Below, piece by piece: positions 14,101 to 25,288 of a stretch of DNA of 64,000 nucleotides. The DNA is from Syngnathus acus. Lineage: Eukaryota > Chordata > Actinopteri > Syngnathiformes > Syngnathidae. Location: assembly GCF_901709675.1 (NCBI RefSeq), contig NC_051088.1, forward strand, positions 15,242,193 through 15,306,192. Reading direction: 5' to 3'. The translations under genes and the position numbers were made by a program. The number at the start of each line of letters is the position of its first letter. The stretch's first letter is position 1. The notes beneath the pieces are model-generated. The model was not told the origin of the DNA. It worked only from the letters and a program-made list of their open reading frames with translations, and did not search any database.

Positions 14101-17100
14101 CGCTGCCCGAAAAGGCGAGTTGAAAGAATCCATCAATGTCAAACTATATGGGCTCTCCCCAAACAGAGAAGCAGCTTTTAGCTATCATTTGATGTCAACG
14201 TCTTAGATGGTCTCATCTAAGACACGGCAAGAGTGGCCACGAATGAGCCATTTTGCCTGCTCGCAGCTGGTGTGCAAGAGTCAGCCTGACAACGACAACT
14301 CCATCTATGGTGACCACTCACCAAAGACATAAGAAGGATCATGCCACATCTAAACTGAAAAAGTCTTTGGGATGTAAGGTGAAGCATGTTCCATAAACAA
14401 GGAGAGCAAGTCAAGTTGGTTCCATTCAACATTTGCGGATCATCGTGACCTGGATGACTGCGACTCTACACTGACGCCCTTAAAATAGAACCAAGGGCTT
14501 ACTCTAAATAACGTAGATGTTTATCTTTGTTGATGTGTCTCGCAGTCCACGTGGTTCCGACAGAGCGTCCCGAGAGTGTGTGCGAACGCTGGAGGAGCAG
14601 TTTAATGGAGCATTACCGTGGGAAGCCTGAGCCGCAACAGTACTTGCCCCAGTGTGAACCAGACGGACAGTTCAGGTAGTTCATTCTCCTCTTAAAGACA
14701 TACACATATTTTGTAATATCACTTCCTCATGCAGCACACATTCTTGATCTTGAATTGTCTTCTGATCTCTCTCAGTCCTGTCCAATGCTATGGGGAGACC
14801 ACCTATTGCTGGTGTGTGGACCAGGATGGGCGAGAAGTTCCTGGCACCAGGTCAAATGATGTCGTCAAGCCTGCATGTGAGCGTTGGATCATCCCTGCCG
14901 CATCTTCTGTCAAAAGCACTCAATATATATGACACATTTTACCCCCTATTTTGTCGCAGGCCTTCCCTCGGTGGCCCCGCCAATCGTGCGGCCGTTACCC
15001 CGCCCGGATGTGACCCCTCCCCCTAATGCTGATACCACACTGCTATATGCACAGGGACAGAAAATAGGAGCGCTTCCTCTCAACGGGACCAGACTAGATG
15101 CAAGCCGGTCCAGAACACTATTGACTCTACATGTAAATGCACAGATGGGAACTTTAGCCCGATTTAATTTCTCTTTAATTGATCATGTCCATGCGTGTGT
15201 GTGTGCAGGGCTCCATAGTTGTTGGTCTGTCTTATGACTGCAAGCAGAATCAAGTGTATTGGACCGATTTGTCTGCACGGACCATTAATAGAGCATCAAT
15301 GGTGCCAGGAGCTGAGCCAGAGATTCTTATTAACTCAAGTGAGCGATCACATACGTATTTATACATTTTGGATGATTTTTTTTTCTTCATGTTTTAATGC
15401 TCTGCTTTGTGTAGATCTGGTCAGTCCAGAAGGTTTGGCTGTGGATGTTAATCGAAGGCTGATGTTCTGGGTGGACTCCAATCCCGACCTGATCGAAAGG
15501 TCCAACTTGGACGGCAGCGACAGAAGGACGCTGTTTGACAGAGACTTGGTCAACCCCCGGGCCATCATTGTGGTCTCATCCACAGGGTAAGGTCTACGTG
15601 CATGTGTCCTCCTACTAAACACTCACCACCCTCTGTCCCTCCCTGTGGGCCTAAACAATTTAAAGAAATATGTAATTGTGATTTTTTTTTTTTTTTTTAA
15701 TGCAGTTTAATATGCAATTTCTTTTCAAGGACAAACAAGCAATAATTTAATCTTTATTACGAGAAACAGTATCAGACTTATTGGTTATCTGGTTTTGGTC
15801 TTTCTAGGTGAGGCTTGCGCTAAATTAGTGGCAAATGAACCACGAATTAATATGAACGACAATTTATTTCAATTAGAGGTGTCGACTTACGAAACACTTT
15901 GACTTGAAGTGTTCGTGACAACAACTTCACGTGTGGTATAAACATAAATCAGCAAAGCCAAAGTAAAATTACAACAATGCCAAAAGATCTTTCATCCTTT
16001 TATATCTCACAAAATAATGAAATATATGTGGATTGCACATCTTGAGCATTACACTATAAAACTATATGAAATATTAAGAATGAAATAAAAAAACAAATAA
16101 CAGCTTGCAGCCTTTGAGATTTAAAAAAAAAATGCATTCCATTAGATCGCAATGTTGATTTAAATTAGATTAATTGTTTAGCCCCACCCTCCAGCCAGAA
16201 CGCTTCAGTGATGCTACCCAGAGGTGATCCACTGTGGCGCTATGCACCAACAAGGCCTGTATCTCATTAATTAGCGCTGACATTTTGTTGAGTCTGGTTT
16301 GTTCCACACCAGAGAGACGGACGGGGGCCTCCATACGGGGCTATCACCAGCTGATAAAATTTCAATCACAGTTTAGTTTTTTTTTTAGCAACATGTGTTT
16401 ACTCTGTGTGAGACATGAGCAAATTTTAGTGCTCTCTCTTCGTGACGAACGCCAAGACTCATGAACACAGCGAGAACGCACAAGACCATCATCAGTCAGC
16501 TTTTCAGGAATAACATCTGCTTTTCATCACTGCAACTAATCACAGATCATCAACATTTATGGATGTGTGTCTTATAAAGAGGAGGAACGTGTGTTTGTGT
16601 GTTTAATCCATCATTAAACACAACAGCAATAAGTCAAATCCGGAAACTTGCAATGTCTGTAACTGTTTAGTTTTTGACCTCAGACCAACTGTACGCATAC
16701 GTACGTGCGTGCTCGTGTTTTCGTCGTCTGACCAAAAGCCAAGCACGGACGGCAATTATTGCTTCACATGGGTGCACTTATGTTCCAGCTTGTTCTTGTT
16801 GATTTCCGAGTGTGCGTCTGTCACGCCTACACGCACTTGAACGCATATGCACAAAAGCACATACATGCACACTCTCACACAAAGCAATGAAATGATGGCA
16901 AACGATGCATATGCGTGAACACTCTTATACAAACATCTGCTCATATAGTATTCGTAGCTTGTTTTTCAAACTGATTAATTGCCACACACTGTGTGTGTGT
17001 GTGTTTGTAATCTGATAGCACATGTGGTGTGTACTTACTTATCCCTGATAGACTTGCCACATGTACACCATCACTTATGATGAAAAGCAGCATCCCCCTC

Positions 17101-19417
17101 CCACACACACGCACTGCCCGAAGGGATGATCATACCGCTGAGCATCTTTGATTAGCCGACTGAACTTGTTCTATGGATGTGTTAAGTATGTTGCGGAAAA
17201 GTCCTAAGATTCCATGAGCTTTGCTGTTTCAAGAACTTAATACTAATAGTAGTACAGTAGTGGCTTCAGAGACAAGTGAGACAACATTTTTCAAAATAAG
17301 AGACATCACTCGACTGATTTTTATTTTTGATTTGCGTGGTGAGGTAAAAGAGGACACAACAGAAGGTGCAGCACAACGAGTTCAAGCATTAAATCATGAT
17401 GCAAACTCATTGTTTGTTTGTTGTTATCGTTTAAAAAAAATTGGGAATTGGTCCAGTCAAAACTATCTTGTGTCTCTTTGCAGTTCTCTGTACTGGACTG
17501 ACTGGAATCGAGAGGCTCCCAAGATCGAAAGCGCGTCAGTGGATGGCCAGAACCGCCGGGTGGTGGTTTCTGAGGGGATCGGTTTGCCCAACGCTTTGAC
17601 GTATGATTATTCTTCTGGGCACGTCTGCTGGGCCGATGCAGGTAAACAAAACAATTGGGAGACTGTATTTAATCTTTGGCTGGACACATTGTCTTAACTA
17701 CATCGGAAATATTTTGAAAAATATTTCTTATTTGTTACAAATGATTATTTTAAGTGTAACCCTCGACAACTGCACAACAAATGCGTGGCTTTATCGCGTC
17801 AGCTTTCCACGTTTAATGACACAATGATATGTAAACATGTGGAATGCACTTGGGCGCTGACCTTATCTAGACACTATAAATAAACAAATTACACACACAC
17901 ACGCGCACACACACAGACAATAGAAATACACTAAATGTCATTCTTTTGAATTATGGGTAGGATTGAAGGGTCGATTGCTTACCATGTGGATTTTTGTCTC
18001 TTTCTGTGTTAGGCACTAAGCGGTTGGAGTGTATATTCCCAGATGGTTCAGGGCGAAGAGTAATAAACCCCAGCCTCAACTACCCGTTTAGCATGGTTTA
18101 CCACCAAACCCACTTCTACTACACTGACTGGAGGAGGTGAACGATTGAATTTGTTTTTATGACAACTGAATTTGACCCATTAATCAACTGCTGCTGATAC
18201 TGAGCTACCTGACCACCTCCTTGCAGGGACGGTGTCATCACGGTCAGCAAAGACAGTGGTAAACTCACCAATGAATATTTACCGGACCAGAGATCTCACC
18301 TGTATGGCATCGCCATAGCAACATCCCAATGTCTATCAGGTGAGCTGATAGAATCATTTGCCTACACTTTAGTTGCTGGGGCACCTTGGTGCCTTGAGAT
18401 ATGAGTGAGCCGATTTGAGAGATTTTTCAAATAAAAGCTGTTGCTTGGCCAAGTAAAAACTCAAAACTAATGAGCAATTCTTCAAAAATGTGGCTTCAAG
18501 ATTTTTGTGTCCAGAAGGAGCAGCAACACAATGTCCATTCAATTGAAGCATTTTTTAAATTGTGTTTTATACTGTACAAAATTATAGAGTACTATTTTTC
18601 TCTTTGAAAAACACATTACTTTTTTTTTTTTTAATTTTTTTAAAGTAATTATTGGCTTTCCATTCATTTTAAAGAGGAAAGAATGAATTAAACTTGTATT
18701 TCAAGGCACCACAAAATTGTAATATTTTTTGGGCACGTCAACAAACTGTGCTAAAAATATGCATTAGTTGTATGTCTATTTTCAGTATTTTTTATATTGG
18801 AGCATATGCACAGTGATGCATGACAGCATCGTTCAGTGTAAAACAATGTCACCGCTGTGTGACTTGACATCCAGTGATAAAACGTGCCATGGTTAATGCG
18901 ACTTGTGGGGCACGAAACCAAAGAATACGTCCATCTGTGTCATTTGATGCACTGATGTCATATTGAAGACTTTTGTAAAACACCTGTAAAGAACAAAGTA
19001 TGACTCTAAACACAGGATGATGCCCAAAGTAGTAACTTGCTCGCACTCCCACCCCAGCCCTGACACACAATGTGATGCGTCATGTGTGCTTGACACTGGC
19101 TAAAGCTGTAATAACAGCAAGCTGCTTCAAAGAGGTTGTTTCGAGTGTGATGACAGCTTCAAAAGCTTAAAAGCTGTTATTGTTCAACACACGCAGACAC
19201 ACTTGAGTAAAGTTGTTGGTGTCACTTGTTCAGGATGTCAGTTCTTAGACTGCTCTGCAGCTTCATACCAATGAAGCAAGCTTCTGTCAAAGGAATTCAA
19301 GTCTGACTATTATATACGTATATATATATAATATATATATATATATATGTATAAATATGTGTGTATATATATACTTCTTCTAAATTGTGTTGTATGCGTG
19401 TTTCAGGGAATCACTAA
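100..19417 (+). CDS. nid2: nidogen-2, 3' part of gene, with fifteen TY domains
   Basis: Nidogens are secreted basement-membrane glycoproteins that link laminin to collagen IV and perlecan. In-window domain order is G2F barrel, three EGF modules, fifteen thyroglobulin type-1 domains, LY (YWTD) propeller repeats and a short tail. I traced 42 coding exons, all GT-AG and all phase-compatible: 5222 nt, about 1739 residues, without a stop before TAA at 19415-19417. The exons upstream of position 100 (NIDO domain and linker) are outside the window. Nidogen-2 is preferred over nidogen-1 because the protein ends just after the propeller without a terminal EGF, because rtraf follows convergently as in human, and because nidogen-2 is the paralogue with more than one TY domain. 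The TY number is far above the two of mammalian NID2. Human NID2 is about 1375 residues in total, so this protein is much longer. Exon lists are in the three module entries below. Confidence 0.93.
603..3976 (+). other. nid2 intron, 3.4 kb
   Basis: This large intron separates the G2F exons from the first EGF exon. It contains CA/TG-rich imperfect microsatellite tracts (about 1258-1335 and 1396-1490), short poly-A and poly-T runs, and otherwise unremarkable AT-rich sequence. I see no further exon with a nidogen-like reading frame. Confidence 0.7.
7633..8065 (+). other. nid2 intron within TY unit 5, with possible Tc1/mariner end
   Basis: This intron is 433 bp, longer than its counterparts in most units. 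Its distal part (about 7880-7965) reads aagtgaccccaaacttttga, which resembles the terminal sequence of fish Tc1/mariner-family elements. Only one end is seen, so this is a truncated remnant at best. Confidence 0.35.
10791..12382 (+). other. nid2 intron splitting TY unit 12, expanded to 1.6 kb
   Basis: The equivalent introns in units 1-4, 6-11 and 13-14 are only about 60-105 bp, and unit 5 has 433 bp. Here the two halves of TY unit 12 are 1592 bp apart. The extra sequence includes an hAT-like non-autonomous element (11265-11597). No extra TY exon is visible inside. Confidence 0.8.
11265..11597. mobile_element. hAT-like non-autonomous element (MITE)
   Basis: The left end reads caggtgtcaaactcaaggcc and the right end, inverted, reads caagggtgtcaaactca. 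They form near-matching terminal inverted repeats rich in ggcccg motifs next to the ends. The interior (about 330 bp) has no transposase frame. This terminus resembles the abundant vertebrate hAT (Charlie-like) family. I do not see a clean 8-bp target duplication. Confidence 0.6.
13290..14545 (+). other. nid2 intron between TY units 14 and 15
   Basis: This 1.26 kb intron separates the homogeneous TY units 1-14 from the divergent unit 15. I see no TY-like remnant, gene or recognisable transposon in it. Confidence 0.6.
15587..17483 (+). other. nid2 intron within the propeller, 1.9 kb
   Basis: AT-rich sequence with a poly-T run near 15680-15697 and short TG/CA tracts near 16800-17110. No coding exon or identifiable mobile element is visible. 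Confidence 0.6.
18389..18709. mobile_element. MITE-like element with terminal inverted repeats
   Basis: The left end gtgccttgagatatgagtg matches the inverted right end gtgccttgaaatacaagtt over about 19 bp with a few differences. The interior of about 320 bp is AT-rich, contains no open frame of note, and includes the phrase ccagaaggagc followed by cacaatgtccatt, which recurs near 60610. It lies in the last nid2 intron. Confidence 0.5.
19308..19373. repeat. (TA)n microsatellite
   Basis: Nearly pure TA dinucleotides with small interruptions, about 35 bp before the last nid2 exon. Confidence 0.85.
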
Positions 19418-19726
19418 CAGCTGAATGGCAGCCAGACGGTCCTTTGGTGCTAAAGTTCTTGGGCCATTTTTGAGCCGAGGGTGTAACAAGCCCTCTTGGT
19501 GTCCCTCAGAGTAAAAGGATGCTCTCAAAGGGACACGGCTTCCTGTGGATCAGCTCTCCCCCCTCCCCACCCCCAAGATATAACCGCACATTCAAAGTTC
19601 TGTACATTTTTTTTCCTACTGATTTTTTATATGCAAGTTTGTTTTTTGTAGCCACAAAAGTCTAAGAGTAGTATCACTTTTTTTTTTTTTAAGAGTGTTT
19701 AAGCATTTTTAAGAGTGTTTAAGAGT

Positions 19727-19732
19727 AATAAA
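19727..19732 (+). terminator. nid2: nid2 polyadenylation signal
   Basis: AATAAA about 310 bp after the nid2 stop codon. It gives a short 3' UTR that ends before the convergent rtraf 3' end. Confidence 0.6.
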
Positions 19733-19982
19733 GCACCATGTTAATATGCAGGCTCAATTTAGATTAGCATAAAGACAGGAAACATGGAAACAGCCATCCA
19801 AAATGAGGAATGTGAATCAGATTACAATCATTAAGGCTTCCCTCCTCTGTGTGTCAGAATGCAGCAGCTCCATGTATGCCATCATTTCCCAGCACCACTA
19901 ATAGTCCCCCAACTCCTGTTTTTTCTCTCTTTATAAGATGTGATATTTATACCATTAAAAAGTGTTTTGGTACTGGACTCAT

Positions 19983-19988
19983 TTTATT
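19983..19988 (-). terminator. rtraf: rtraf polyadenylation signal
   Basis: TTTATT on the plus strand is AATAAA on the minus strand, about 230 bp beyond the rtraf stop codon. The nid2 and rtraf transcripts would end about 250 bp apart, tail to tail. Confidence 0.5.
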
Positions 19989-20216
19989 TTTTTTAAGTTG
20001 GCCACTCTGTGGAAGCACATAAAAGGGTGAACAAGAAGCAAATTAGTCAAAAGTGCCCCCTTTTAAATCAGAACAAATGGTTGTCAATTTTAAACAGTCT
20101 TTGTAAAATACGTAAAGTTAGCCATCTGCACAAAAAAAGGTGTCACAGAAGAAAAATGGCATCAACCACAGGCTTTCAAATCATTCCACCAGTCCTCCAG
20201 AAGTTCCTCATGACTC

Positions 20217-22874
20217 TCATCTGCCGACCTTGCCCAGCCTGTGGTCTGTTTTGGGGTCGGCAATGACGGCTTGGACCGCTACGATGGCTTCGTTGATCCT
20301 GGTCTGAAGCTCCCTCAACTCCTCGATGTGCAGCAGACGCAGAATCTGAGCTGCTTCGTTGAGTATGGCATCTAGTGAGGAGACCACAAAGCAGATCCAT
20401 GTTTCAACATCTAAAACATACATGCATGCAATGTCCTTCATTCAGGGAGAATAAAACAACTCACCACCAGTATCAAATCCCAGGTTGTGCTTGTCTAAGG
20501 ATACTGGGACACCCTGAGTGCATGCAGAGAAGACATACATCCATAAACTGCCTCAGCAATTAAAGCACAGAATAAACCACAGAATGTGGTTTTGTAGAAA
20601 TTGTGTCTTGAAAAGTGGAATGATGTTAAAAGATATTGAAATATAGAATTTGAGACGTAAAAGTTGGAATGTTTTGAATCAGTCAAGAAATGAGGAATGA
20701 ATAAATAAACGTAAAATATTTCTTAAATTTGGGATTTTTACTGTGAGGATTGTGGAATTTGGGGAATGTGTGAAATGAATGAGTTGAATTCTCTAACATT
20801 TGGAAAAGAAACTCAACTATTTTATTTTTACAAATTAAAGCAAACGTCAGCATTAAGTACATGGCTTCTTAAGTGCTCTGCCAATGCATTTACCTCTTTG
20901 CTGTGGCTCGCTTTAGCGATAGCCTCTGGTGAAAGCCTGTCTTGGATGAGGATTCGAACAGCCTTTCAGGTGGAGACAAAAAAAAAAAGTCTATTAACTG
21001 AAATAGAGTGGTGTACACATTCAGTCTGGCTGGAGCGGGTGGGGGGGAATCTTTAAGCACTCACCTTGAGCATCACCAGGTAATCGTCATGCCGCTGTAT
21101 CTTGAGGATGTTGGCCAGGGCGAGCACGCCCGCCTTGAAATCCGGTGAGTCACCTGAGTCGCGTAAAGACACCACAAGAGCCTCGGTTCATCCACAAGAA
21201 CATTTGGAGAAAAGGCAACAAGGCGTCTGTCCTGTTGTGATTGATGCCTACTGTCCAGGTTGATGAGAGGGTCTGACGTAGCTCTGCTATCGCTGGAGGC
21301 TTCCAATGATGGACAGTTTCTGTACTTGTCCACTAGGTGGAGACACATAACACACAATCATATTCAGAAACCGTTAAATTGGTACCCCTTTGGGGAATAG
21401 GGGTGGGGCACAAGTGAGAAATCTGCGACTAGTCTCTCTTTCTGTCTCACAAAATTATTTAGCTAGTTAAAAGGTAAGTAACACATTTGTATTTGAGGTT
21501 TTGCCATAAAGAAAATCAGCAAGTACAGCACAGTAATGTGTTTTTGCTGTCAAGAGAATGGATGGATGGATGCTTGCTGATAAGGTATTGATTTTTCATC
21601 TATTGACGGATTTCTATACTGCAAGAGAAATACAAGTCTGCCCTCCTACCATTGTCTCCATATTCATATCGCACCGCCAAGCCCAGCAGCCAATCTACAG
21701 CCTCGGCTCTTTCAGGCGCTCCAAATGGACAGTTGACGTCCTGCAAGTACTACACGCAAAACAAAACAAATAATTGAAAAAAAAAAAAAAAGAATTAATT
21801 ATTAATCTTATTAATCACAAGATTCAGTTAGATACTGTATCTTGAGTGAGCATCAGTTGGATGAACTCACCTTCTGGTATGCTTTGGGCCAATCAGAACT
21901 GGGGATGTTTCGCAGGTTGCCACGATCTTCAATTTTGTAGTGCCGAATCTTCTGGTCCTCCAGCCACACTACAAAGTTCCTGAACTGAGTTTCATCTAGG
22001 AAAAATATATTTGTGGTAAGGATGATTTTGACTTCAGCACTGTACTTTTTGTGTTTATTTACACATTAGAACAACTGGCAGAATGTCACAAAGGGTGCAC
22101 GTCACAAGGGCTGGCACCTGTCGAGCAAGTAAGCCAGACTTGCATATATTATATACAGCAGCGAGTTGAACTTACACCTTTTTTTTTATACAGCCCTATA
22201 TTACAAATTAGTAAGTCTAATATTTTTTTTTTGTGAATTTGGAATGGTATACAGGAAAAACACAGTGCCGGAATGTTTTGAGTAAAATTTCAAGGGACTT
22301 GATTTTTATAACTCAAAATGCAGAAAATCATTTCTTACGTTTAATGTTGGTTTCTTGTTCAGCAGTTTTGTGCCATCCATTCATGTTTTTGTTTTTTTTA
22401 ATGCTAGTGAGCCCTTTAAAATTGGGAAAAAAATAAAAATCACACTAGTGGTTATTTTGTTTGTTGCTTCAAACCCTGTTGTTGGGTTAGGATAGTGGAT
22501 ATTTTTTTAGCAAATGTAAATTGAGAAATGCATTAAATTTCCCCAAACCCTTTTTGGGGAAAATTTGCATTTAAGGGTGCTGGTAAAGGTCAGGAAAAAA
22601 AATCGTACAATGCATGCCTTTGCAATACGCATACTGCACGTGTGAAACGCTCAATGTCACTAGGAGCGCTTGCGCATCACGTAGTTATCAAATAAGGCTT
22701 CGGTTTGACTCACTAACATACAGTACAGTTGTTCTGCTCGTGTCAGGAGTAAACGTCACAGGAAAGACAGTCGTTCTACTAGTGCGGCGCATTGTTCTTT
22801 CAATTTTTCTTACCTGCACAGTCAAATCCGCTCGGACTGTGATAGTCTAAGGCAGTCAGTTTTCTCTTAAACAT
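20217..22874 (-). CDS. rtraf: RTRAF (C14orf166/hCLE), RNA transcription, translation and transport factor
   Basis: In transcript order the coding exons are 22814-22874, 21871-21995, 21650-21749, 21252-21332, 21065-21153, 20894-20962, 20465-20513 and 20217-20371. All are GT-AG and in phase, giving 242 residues against 244 in human. The start is MFKRKLTALDYHSPSGF and the end is ADPKTDHRLGKVGR. The middle contains FVVWLEDQKIRHYKIEDRG, the short DWLLGLAVRYEYGDN and IQRHDDYLVMLK. The C-terminal half is helical and rich in Leu/Glu (RLLHIEELRELQ). In human the protein associates with RNA polymerase II, with the tRNA ligase complex (DDX1, RTCB) and with cytoplasmic RNA granules; that role is taken from the family. 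The chosen ATG matches the conserved N-terminus. The neighbour nid2 converges on it, as in human. Confidence 0.95.
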
Positions 22875-23860
22875 TACTACGTTAGAATTCAGACTTCGAT
22901 AGTAAAATCGGTCGTCACGTTATGAAGAAGCAAATGCCACTTGCTGTCAGATGACACAGGCACGCATGCGCAGAATTAGATGTCCTGTTTGAGCTTCCGT
23001 CGTTTTCTTCTTCTGTGGTGTCTATTGGGGGTTGGACAAACAGCTTAACGGTACACTACCGCCACGAATTGAACTGGAGTGTGTGCTGACAATTTACAGA
23101 AACTGCACAGAAAGAAAACGTGTACTGGATGTTGATCAATCAATTTGAATAAGAACCGTTTATTTTCAGGTTAATGTTAAATTATGCTATTTTGAGGGTC
23201 TAGACATGGACAAAAAAAACCTTTGCACACATATCAGGCCTAGCATTGAAATCTATATTTTAGGTGGTTATTGTCCTATGCGCAAGTACTGCATTGTGCA
23301 AGTACCCCAACATGGCCAGGGTTGCGAGGGCCCACCACAGCCAATCACAACTCTAGCTTAATTTGTAAAACAAAAAGGTTATCAACGTCAATATACTCCC
23401 AAGCACACACTGGTTTACTGCGACTATTTGGAAACTCAATGTGTTGCTCAAACTTGACATTTGTTCAGAGCGTCAAAAACAGAATGTCATAATTCATAAA
23501 ATGGAATGGCAGTGTGCGCATGAGGCGCTCCGATTGAGGTCATGGTGCGGCAGTAGCTGTGTTCGGAAATGAATGGGAGAGGAGCTAACCCTGCCGCTCC
23601 AAACACATCCACTGGCAGCGTTGTGCACAGGCGTTTGTCAGAGAGAATTTGTGCCACGCACTTAATGAGGATGCCAATGGCAGCTACAATAACTTCACTA
23701 ACATACACTGACAACAAAATAAAACAATCAAAAGATGTTTACTGAACATCTTATTGTACAAGATGAGAAAAAAACAATTTATGATTTAAAAAAAAAAAAA
23801 AATTACAAAATTAGGGTAACAATGGGGGTTGGTTTTTGTATTTGTCAAGAATGTATTAGC
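22875..23860. other. spacer between sap18 and rtraf
   Basis: Contains the presumed rtraf promoter and the sap18 3' UTR. A minus-strand AATAAA (plus-strand TTTATT at 23159-23164) may end sap18, which would leave under 300 bp before the rtraf start codon. No other gene is seen. Confidence 0.5.
22962..22973. promoter_or_regulatory. NRF1-like site in rtraf promoter
   Basis: The sequence acgcatgcgcag lies about 90-100 bp upstream of the rtraf ATG and closely resembles the palindromic NRF1 consensus TGCGCATGCGCA. Such sites are typical of TATA-less housekeeping promoters, and no TATA box is seen here. Confidence 0.5.
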
Positions 23861-25288
23861 TCAAAAAGGCCTCATGCGTGGTCCAAGGGGTTGGGCCCTA
23901 TTGGGAGGCGTAATGGCTATGTCAAGATAGTCTCCAATCTGGAAGCGCTGAGACTGCAGCGTCATGGAGTCGTCAGCACACTTCTTGCCAGACACCGTAT
24001 TGCCAATCTCTTTAAAGCTAAAGAAGGTGGGGGAAAGGGACATTTTTTTATCAATACTGCAAGCAATGCAAATACAAATTAGCATACCAAGTGATGCTGT
24101 GGCACTAACCGATACACTTTCCCTCGGAGGTCAGGGAAGACGATGGCAAAGCTGAAATGGGTTCCTTTTTTCCTGGCTTCTGGATACACTTCCTTCACGA
24201 GGCTGGTCAGCTCCCGCAGTGTAGCGTCCATCCTGGAAGAAGCACAGACATCAGAAAAAGCTGTGTATCGGTTTTACCTACCTTGGGGCAGGGGGGGAAA
24301 CCAAGTTTCTTTATGGACTGCTGTACGTTGGATAAAGTTGCATTCCTTGGCAAAAGAGGCTACAGAGGGTCCTTGGTTCACAACCGTCCTGACTATTTTA
24401 ATACTACAACTGACACGTGGCAGAAGAATTAGGGCTCGTGGCCCAAGACAGTCACTATGGGTATATTCACTGTTTGGCCAACTTTAAATGGACCAGGGTT
24501 TGTCTCCCATGCTGGTCCGGACCTTTTAGGCAAGTGTGAATACCCACAAAAGAACCCTGGTGCGGACCAAATAACCGGCCCGAGAACCACAGTCTCACCA
24601 TGTGTATATCTGCAGTTCACTGGAGGGAACATTGCCACGGGCAAATTCATCTTGGCGGTGGTGTCGGCCATTGTTGGTGGTGAAAACCCGCAGGAGAAGG
24701 GGACAAGTCTGTGACAGAGACATGTGCATTTGTAAATTAAACTGTAAATGAAAAGTGTTGTTTTGTTGATATTTTCAGAAAGGTTGTATTCAAAATTTGC
24801 AAAACTCATTTAGAATAAAAATAATTACGGATAACATTTACTGTAAACTAAACTATTATAATTTGCCCTTATTTGAGTGCAGTGATAATCAAACTTTGGA
24901 TTGCGACTAGTGTGGCTAACATTAAACGAGTAAGCATACTTTTCATATAAATCCGTTGGCTAGTTCAAGATGAACCTCGCGAGCTACTGTATTGAAATGG
25001 TCACCTATGGTAGCACCAAGTAGCCTATTTGATGCATTTATCTTAAAAGAAAATATAGAATAAACGCGGCTTTAAAAGAAGACATGTTTTTCCTTTTTTT
25101 TTTTGCCTACTGCATTTGACCAGAAAACAAATTATAACACGAATAACACTTTCGGCGTCGTGTCCTGAGCTGCGTGCTAACAGTTAAATGCGGCGCCCAT
25201 GCGTAACACGCCATACCTTTTCTCTATCGATTGGCTTCTCGGATTCCTTCTTAATTTCTTCCTGTGTAACACGCGATTCAAGGGCCAT
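23861..25288 (-). CDS. sap18: SAP18, Sin3A-associated / ASAP complex subunit
   Basis: Exons in transcript order are 25217-25288, 24599-24708, 24110-24232 and 23861-24017. They total 462 nt and 153 residues, equal to the human length. The start is MALESRVTQEEIKKE and the end is TPPNRAQPLGPRMRPF. Conserved stretches include PIDREK, LLLRVFTTNNGRHHR, GNVPSSELQIYTWMDATL and FQIGDYLDIAI. The family has a ubiquitin-like fold. It belongs to the Sin3-HDAC corepressor complex and, with RNPS1 and Acinus or Pinin, to the ASAP/PSAP complexes at exon junctions. The start was chosen by homology; the reading frame runs further upstream but without an ATG. A Gln replaces the usual Met in HHRMDEF, and a Cys replaces Gly in SGKKGADDS; both look tolerated. 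Confidence 0.95.

Larger units (their letters stand above)
5776..14876 (+). repeat. nid2: tandem array of fifteen TY (thyroglobulin type-1) domain exon pairs in nid2
   Basis: Each TY domain is split over two exons. Pairs: 5776-5912/5984-6089; 6184-6317/6388-6493; 6601-6728/6819-6924; 7104-7237/7307-7412; 7508-7632/8066-8171; 8302-8435/8514-8619; 8707-8831/8908-9013; 9102-9226/9295-9400; 9490-9614/9701-9806; 9895-10019/10093-10198; 10275-10399/10473-10578; 10666-10790/12383-12488; 12577-12701/12762-12867; 12954-13081/13184-13289; 14546-14675/14776-14876. In units 1-14 the first exon enters in phase 1 and ends in phase 0, and the second exon is always exactly 106 nt and ends in phase 1. Most units start 380-420 bp apart. 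All have the six-cysteine type-1 pattern, including CHG (Cys-Tyr-Gly in unit 15) and the invariant CWCV. Unit 15 is divergent in sequence and internal phase, and resembles an ordinary ancestral nidogen TY domain. TY domains in other proteins can inhibit cysteine proteases; whether these do is unknown. Confidence 0.93.
14960..19417 (+). other. nid2: nid2 exons for the LY/YWTD propeller and C-terminus
   Basis: Exons are 14960-15132, 15209-15338, 15415-15586, 17484-17641, 18013-18136, 18227-18339 and 19407-19417. They encode a proline-rich linker, then [18 protein letters not shown] and a series of LY repeats: [42 protein letters not shown] and YYTDWRRDG. This is the six-bladed propeller that binds the laminin gamma-1 chain in nidogens. 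The last exon contributes only the final residues (Gly-Asn-His) before the stop. Ending here, without the terminal EGF of nidogen-1, fits nidogen-2. Confidence 0.9.
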
